This document shows positions 59,456 through 64,000 of a DNA stretch of 64,000 bases, piece by piece. The position numbers and the translations under genes are program-made. Origin of the DNA: Cheiracanthium punctorium. Taxonomy: Eukaryota > Arthropoda > Arachnida > Araneae > Cheiracanthiidae. The notes under the pieces are model-generated. The model was given only the letters and a program-made list of their open reading frames with translations. It was not told where the DNA came from and searched no databases. Positions within the stretch are counted from its first letter, which is position 1; every line of letters begins with the position of its first letter. The DNA is taken from positions 744,001 through 808,000 of the forward strand of contig JAWZYV010013174.1 of the NCBI GenBank assembly GCA_038373885.1. Direction: 5' to 3'.

Positions 59456-59890
59456 AATTCATAGTTTAAATTCTCACGTTTAATAAATAAATTATATTTC
59501 TGGTCAAAACGCACACCGCAGTTTACGTTCTCAAAACGGATAACTGAGACCAAATAAAAGGTCTTTCCTTTCATTAAACAACTAATCGGAAATCATCATG
59601 AATTTCAATCGAAATTTATAGTTTAAATTGTCACAGTAAATAAATAAATGAAAATTTTGGTGGAAACTCATACAGCATTTTACATTCTCAGAAACAAATA
59701 ACGGCGAGCGAATGAAAGGTCTTCCCTTTAATTAAATAACCGCATCTTACATAAGTTCATAGTTTCAATTGTCACGTTTAATAAATAAATTATATTTTTG
59801 GTCAAAACTCATACCGCATTTTACGTTCTCAGAAACGGACAACTGTGACCGAATGAAAGGTCTTCCCATTTATTAAAACAACTGCATCCT
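59456..59890 (+). repeat. three tandem ~140-160-bp units
   Basis: CATAGTTTAAATTCTCACGT at 59460, TATAGTTTAAATTGTCACAG at about 59619 and CATAGTTTCAATTGTCACGT at about 59758 each start a unit. The units continue with TTAATAAATAAATTATATTT, ACCGCANTTTACGTTCTCA, then GAATGAAAGGTCTTCCC. Similarity is high enough for a moderately recent tandem amplification. Confidence 0.85.
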
Positions 59891-59899
59891 ATCGAACAA

Positions 59900-61871
59900 A
59901 ACTCCGAAAATATTTTTCTGCCAAACCAATAACGAAGCATCAAAACAATCGACAAAATTTAGTCTCTGAGCGAGCCAGTCCCGACAACTTTTTAAAATAG
60001 CTTTAATTGCAAGCGATTTGTATAACTGGATCACACGGATGATAAATTTGGAAGATTTTTTTTTAAAACCGTTTCATCCCTCACACGTGTAACTGGAAGA
60101 AAATTTTCATTTTTACGCAAAGCTCGTCTTTAATTAGAAGTTATTAATGCGATTAATTACACCCGAGTTAATCTGATCGCTTGAGAAGCTTCTTTTAGAA
60201 AAATTTTTATTTTGTTTCGGTGTTCTCTTCTTTCCTCCATAACTCCGCCAGAAACCGAACTTTTGTTGATTTTGGGTGACATTTAAAAAGGTAAGGGATT
60301 TTTTTTTCTTACTTATTAGATTGAATATGAAAGCTATTCAGGGGAAATACTTTATTAAAAGCCATAATAGGTCGTTGGAATTTTTTAAGCATTTTTTAAG
60401 TAATATAATTTTATTTCTGAAGAAGAGCGAGTGTGTGCAGCTATTTATATTAAATTATATTTTAATTATTATTTAGCAATGACTGTTTTTTTAGTTCAGC
60501 GAAAATTTTGAATAATTAATATTAATTTGATTTTTTGGGCTATCGAAATTCTTTTATTTTACTGCTTTTGGCAGTCGTGTAATCTAAATAGTTGAGGTAA
60601 TGCTTTTGAAATTTCTTCTCTTTTTGTTCATAATAATGTTGAGGTAATTGAAGTGCAGCTATTTGACGTTATTCTAATAATTTATTTGCATTAGTGTAAT
60701 TACTTTTTTTAATCAAATAATTAAGCTAAATTATGAAACGAAAATATTTTACTTTTCAACGCTTCTTGTTTTTTAAATAGCAAATAAGCGCTATATTAGT
60801 TAGTTTTTATGTCTAAGAATCGAAACTACAGTATGAAACTTGGATGAATGATTATGTTTTAAACTAAATGATGGTTAAAATTACCTGTTATTTAAGGAGA
60901 CGTTGGACTTAACAATACGACTTTTTCTATATTTATCGAGCAAAAAGTGAAATTTCATATGCATATCCTATTCATGTTTAGTATGCCAATTTGAAAATTT
61001 GAAAACTCTGTAGAATTTACTAGTTAATTAAAATTTTTAATCAAGGTACTTCAAAAAATGTTCCATGTGTATTTTTTAATTGGCAATTTTTACAAACAAC
61101 TGCGTTAAAACATGTTAGACGTTAGACAATTTTATGTATGCTTTTAGAAATATAAGCTATAATTTTAAAGAAATTTTTAAATAACTATAGCCGTAATTTT
61201 TTCTCTTATTGTAGCAATTGTTCAATTTTCGCATTATTTTTGGAACCTACATGTTAAGAAATTCTAAAACTTATCCCAATTCTATTCTATAAGGTAATTT
61301 CAATAACTGCAGGCAATATTTTATAAATTAGTTGAAAATTGATGTTCATGTAGCATTGTCCATAGATCAGTCTGCGAAAATGGGTTTTAAAGCCTTCATT
61401 TCACAGTACAATTAGCATACATTTTGCAGTTCTTTAGTCCTCAGCCCATGCAAAACGGGTTTTTTTGCTGCTAGTATTTTTAATCAAATAATCGTGTGTA
61501 ATCAGCTTCGTGTGAATAACAATAGCTTAAAATATATATATATATATATATATATATTATTCAGTTTCAACTAGTTCTATCGTTTATTGTCCTCTTTACC
61601 GATTTAGGGAATATATTGCGTCGTAAAAAGTAACAGTTTTGGTTGAAAAACACCTGCATTTTATAATTCAATCTATTGTTGGCAACTAAAAATTCAGGCT
61701 TTGTACATTTTGGGAAAAAATCAGTACTAAGTATGTTTAATTTTTTCTCTGAAAAAAAACTTTTTTAACCTTTTAACACTCAACTAATTTATCTCGCTCA
61801 CATTCACAACCGAGCACTTACACATTCAGAGGATCTAACTTTATTCAGGGTCACCATTTCTGTCCTATTTT
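59900..61871. other. AT-rich intergenic sequence
   Basis: About 2 kb with a (TA)n tract at 61530-61557 and no recognised gene. Confidence 0.5.
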
Positions 61872-61884
61872 CATATCCCCGACA

Positions 61885-62129
61885 GGCCTCACCATGGCAC
61901 AGTGGTTATGCTACTGGCAATGGTAGATGGGCGAAGTGTGAAGGACCCGAGTTCGGGTCCCATCGCGCGTCCGTCGATCTAACCGTTCGGAGTTTTCCGT
62001 GTTTTTTTCAGAAACTTAGCGTGAATACGGGTTAGGACCCCTTAGAAAAACCCCCACGGAGGGCACTCCACCCATCGGCCTAGAGCCCCGGGCGCAGTTA
62101 ATCGGCCGTAATCGCACAAACAAAACAAA
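61885..62129 (+). repeat. tRNA-derived SINE with perfect 13-bp target duplication
   Basis: A 245-bp body. The head GGCCTCACCATGGCACAGTG contains an A-box-like TGGCACAGTGG. A B box lies at GGACCCGAGTTCGGGTCCC. The body shares GATCTAACCGTTCGGAGTTT and AGCGTGAATACGGGTTAGGA with other copies, and the tail ends in a simple CAAACAAAACAAAC repeat. CATATCCCCGACA flanks it at 61872-61884 and 62130-62142. The flanking repeats and A-rich tail are the marks of LINE-driven retrotransposition. This is the best-preserved SINE in the window. Confidence 0.92.
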
Positions 62130-62142
62130 CATATCCCCGACA

Positions 62143-62390
62143 TATTTTAGGACGAAATCCTCAAATTCTGTAAATCGTGTAATAAATGTGTGATGCAGAT
62201 TTTACTAAGTGGGAAGTTTTTTACACAGGGCTGCATAAAAATTTAAATTTTATGCCTATTTAGATTATTCTTAAAGTTTTAATCGATACCATGAAATTCT
62301 GAGCCAGTTTTCATGTGACGGTGTAATTTACTGTACATGTCTATGTTCAATACTTAGGGAATACAATTTTTTTGTCTGGACTACATATAT
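62143..62390. other. short AT-rich spacer
   Basis: Nothing recognised between the SINE and the next MITE. Confidence 0.5.
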
Positions 62391-62813
62391 ACAGGGTGGT
62401 CCTTAATTCTATGTCAAAAATGTAAAAGGCAATAGAGGAGACCAACACGATTCAGAATCGTACAGCAATTTGGTGTTTTCATGTACCTGTTAATAATCAC
62501 TTTGGAAGAAGTGTTGGTCTAAATTCTTAATCAAGTTTCATAAACAATTATTTTTTCTCCTGAACTTTCATCAATGAAACGGGATAGAATTACTAAACTA
62601 CTTTTTTAGTTGAGTGGTTTCTGTAAAAATTGCGTTCGTTTTTGACAAACAATGATCGGAAAGTTCACTGTTACTTCAACACTTCTTCCAAAGTGATTAT
62701 TAACAGGTACATGAAGACGACAATTTTGACAACACATTGGCATGTAATTATGAACTGTCTTGGTCTCCTCTACCTTTACATTTTTGACATATCTTTCAGG
62801 ACAGCCCACCATT
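62391..62813. mobile_element. TA-flanked foldback MITE, family A, copy 3
   Basis: Left ACAGGGTGGTCCTTAATTCT, then TATGTCAAAAATGTAAAAGG. On the right half, inverted, the same TATGTCAAAAATGTAAAGGT and GAGGAGACCAA occur, giving subterminal arms of about 150 bp (AATCACTTTGGAAGAAGTGTT also appears inverted). Two overlapping small frames on opposite strands (62606-62812 and 62630-62815) come from the palindrome. Confidence 0.75.
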
Positions 62814-62934
62814 GATACATATATACTTCTTATTTAGAAATTTAGGGTCTTTTATTCGCCGTGATTGTCAAGATAATATGTACGGCGGATATAATCCTAT
62901 CATAATCGTGTCATAGAGCATTTCTGACAAAGCT

Positions 62935-63186
62935 TGCTGTGCGGCGTCGCATAGCCAGCTGTGTCAAAAATGTTCTTTATCTCTGTGGCAAGCAGTGGAC
63001 GATTCGATCGACCGCCATCTTGCTGGTAGTTAAATCGTGCGATGGCAACGGATATACTTTTTCTCCGTAATCTATCTAGATGTCCTCCTTAAGTATTTCA
63101 CTGACATCAAATTTATTCTTCGTGAATCAAAACGGCCAAAATATCAGAGTTGTGTCCTCACAGCGAGGTCACCGCGCATTAAAGGG
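62935..63186. mobile_element. piggyBac-type MITE related to 5793-6259, left-truncated
   Basis: Shares GCCAGCTGTGTCAAAAA, CCGCCATCTTGCTGGTAGTT, TCGTGCGATGGCAACGG and a right end GCGCATTAAAGGG followed by TTAA (63187-63190). The left end of the reference copy cannot be found, so this copy is truncated or strongly diverged on that side. Overall it is clearly older than the 5793-6259 copy. Confidence 0.75.
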
Positions 63187-63190
63187 TTAA

Positions 63191-64000
63191 GACAACCATA
63201 TACTTACAAGGGAAGAAGTATTTCCAAGTCCTTACGGTTAGAACTGGTGTGCGAATTCTATTGACAAACCTGCTACAAGATCGTTCTATACCATTTCGGT
63301 TATTAGATATGGTTTCACTGTTGTTTGCATTCGTGTGTGCTAAGCTGCCACCACATTCACCAAAGGAAACAAAGTGATTCAAGTAACACCAATAAACGTT
63401 TACCCGAGCTATGATAATCCTTGAAAATTACTGTTTTCTCCTGTCTTCAAGATGTGACCTAATGCATATGAACGACTGTAGCATGTAAATTTCGCTCGAA
63501 AAAGGTCCACGTTTCTCCTAAAACTGCCGTCATGCGGGAACACTGTAAAATGTTAGGGTTAGTTTGCATATCTTCCGTCATGTTATAAGCTCGACCAACC
63601 TATCTGGCGATTAGTTACTAGGAGTGCTTAGCGTTTTGTGGCAACGACATGAATTTCGTGAATTATTATTATAGTCAAAATAGAAAAGGAAAAACGCTTT
63701 CTGATTAATATTTTTTCACACCACACAATATGAGAAAGCCTCAATTAGTAAATATATAAGTAAAACAAAGTTTTTCAAATATTGTACTAGAAAGTTGAAA
63801 AATAGCATGTCAGTCATAATCATTTTTTCAGTACTAGAACTTCTTTTCCTGTTGTTCATCCATAAAAACAAAATGGTCCAGTAGAATTAAGTAATGTGTA
63901 ACCTGTTTTAAGTTATATTTTCGAAATAAAAAGAGTATGAAATGATCGGAAAAATGAAGCTTTATGTATGATACCTTACAATTGCAGGAAAACAACGTAC
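63191..64000. other. unassigned sequence at window end
   Basis: 63190-63640 is moderately GC-richer and the remainder is AT-rich. A 67-codon minus-strand frame at 63179-63382 has no recognisable features. Confidence 0.45.

Noticed and set aside
61885..62129. A functional tRNA gene at the A and B boxes of the SINE
   Set aside because: The sequence between and around the boxes does not fold into a tRNA cloverleaf with a matching acceptor stem, and the unit is repeated with a SINE tail and target duplication.

Overview
This looks like a gene-poor stretch of a large, AT-rich eukaryotic genome, most likely an arthropod and possibly an arachnid. The reasons are decayed Tc1, mariner, piggyBac and hAT transposases, tRNA-derived SINEs, a Helitron-like element, long (TA)n, (GA)n and (TAC)n microsatellites, and no operon-like gene packing. 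I found no intact host protein gene, rRNA gene or functional tRNA gene. Almost everything that can be supported is transposable-element (TE) material or tandem repeats. The species guess is inference; a database search would settle it.

Layout. 1-10 kb: a mariner relic (1647-2447, minus) split by a 176-bp hAT MITE with a perfect 8-bp duplication; a GC-richer block with homopolymers and microsatellites; a 318-bp hAT MITE (4910-5227); a 467-bp piggyBac-type MITE (5793-6259); a 1.6-kb long-inverted-repeat element (7356-8936) abutting a foldback MITE. 10-24 kb: a 190-bp MITE with a 7-bp duplication, two more TA-flanked elements, a ~165-bp tandem repeat interrupted by a TTAA-flanked MITE, a Helitron-like element with an internal ~120-bp array, and (TAC)n. 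24-32 kb: a tandem array of B-box-like motifs interrupted by a hAT that is itself interrupted by a piggyBac MITE; a decayed but fully bounded Tc1 element (26798-28043); and a ~1.5-kb imperfect inverted repeat. 32-39 kb: a 93-bp minisatellite whose units carry splice-site-like borders, a 2.3-kb decayed piggyBac element split by three hAT insertions, and a mariner/Tc-like fragment. 40-50 kb: tRNA-derived SINEs (one split by the 190-bp MITE), a possible small secreted-protein exon on the minus strand, two TA-flanked MITEs and a second ~165-bp array. 50-64 kb: a 4.0-kb bounded hAT element with a decayed ZMYM1/DUF4371-type transposase, a third copy of the ~165-bp repeat, a THAP-like fragment, a second copy of the 276-bp piggyBac MITE (about 99% identical to the copy 32 kb away), a SINE with a perfect 13-bp duplication, and relics of earlier families.

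How the parts relate. The elements record insertion order. Seven hosts (a mariner, a SINE, a piggyBac, a TIR element, a B-box array, a tandem repeat and a hAT) are each interrupted by a later insertion, and many of these junctions are bounded by exact target duplications. The most recent mobility I can see is the 276-bp piggyBac MITE pair. No gene in the window looks able to supply functional transposase, so the MITEs must have been mobilised from elsewhere.
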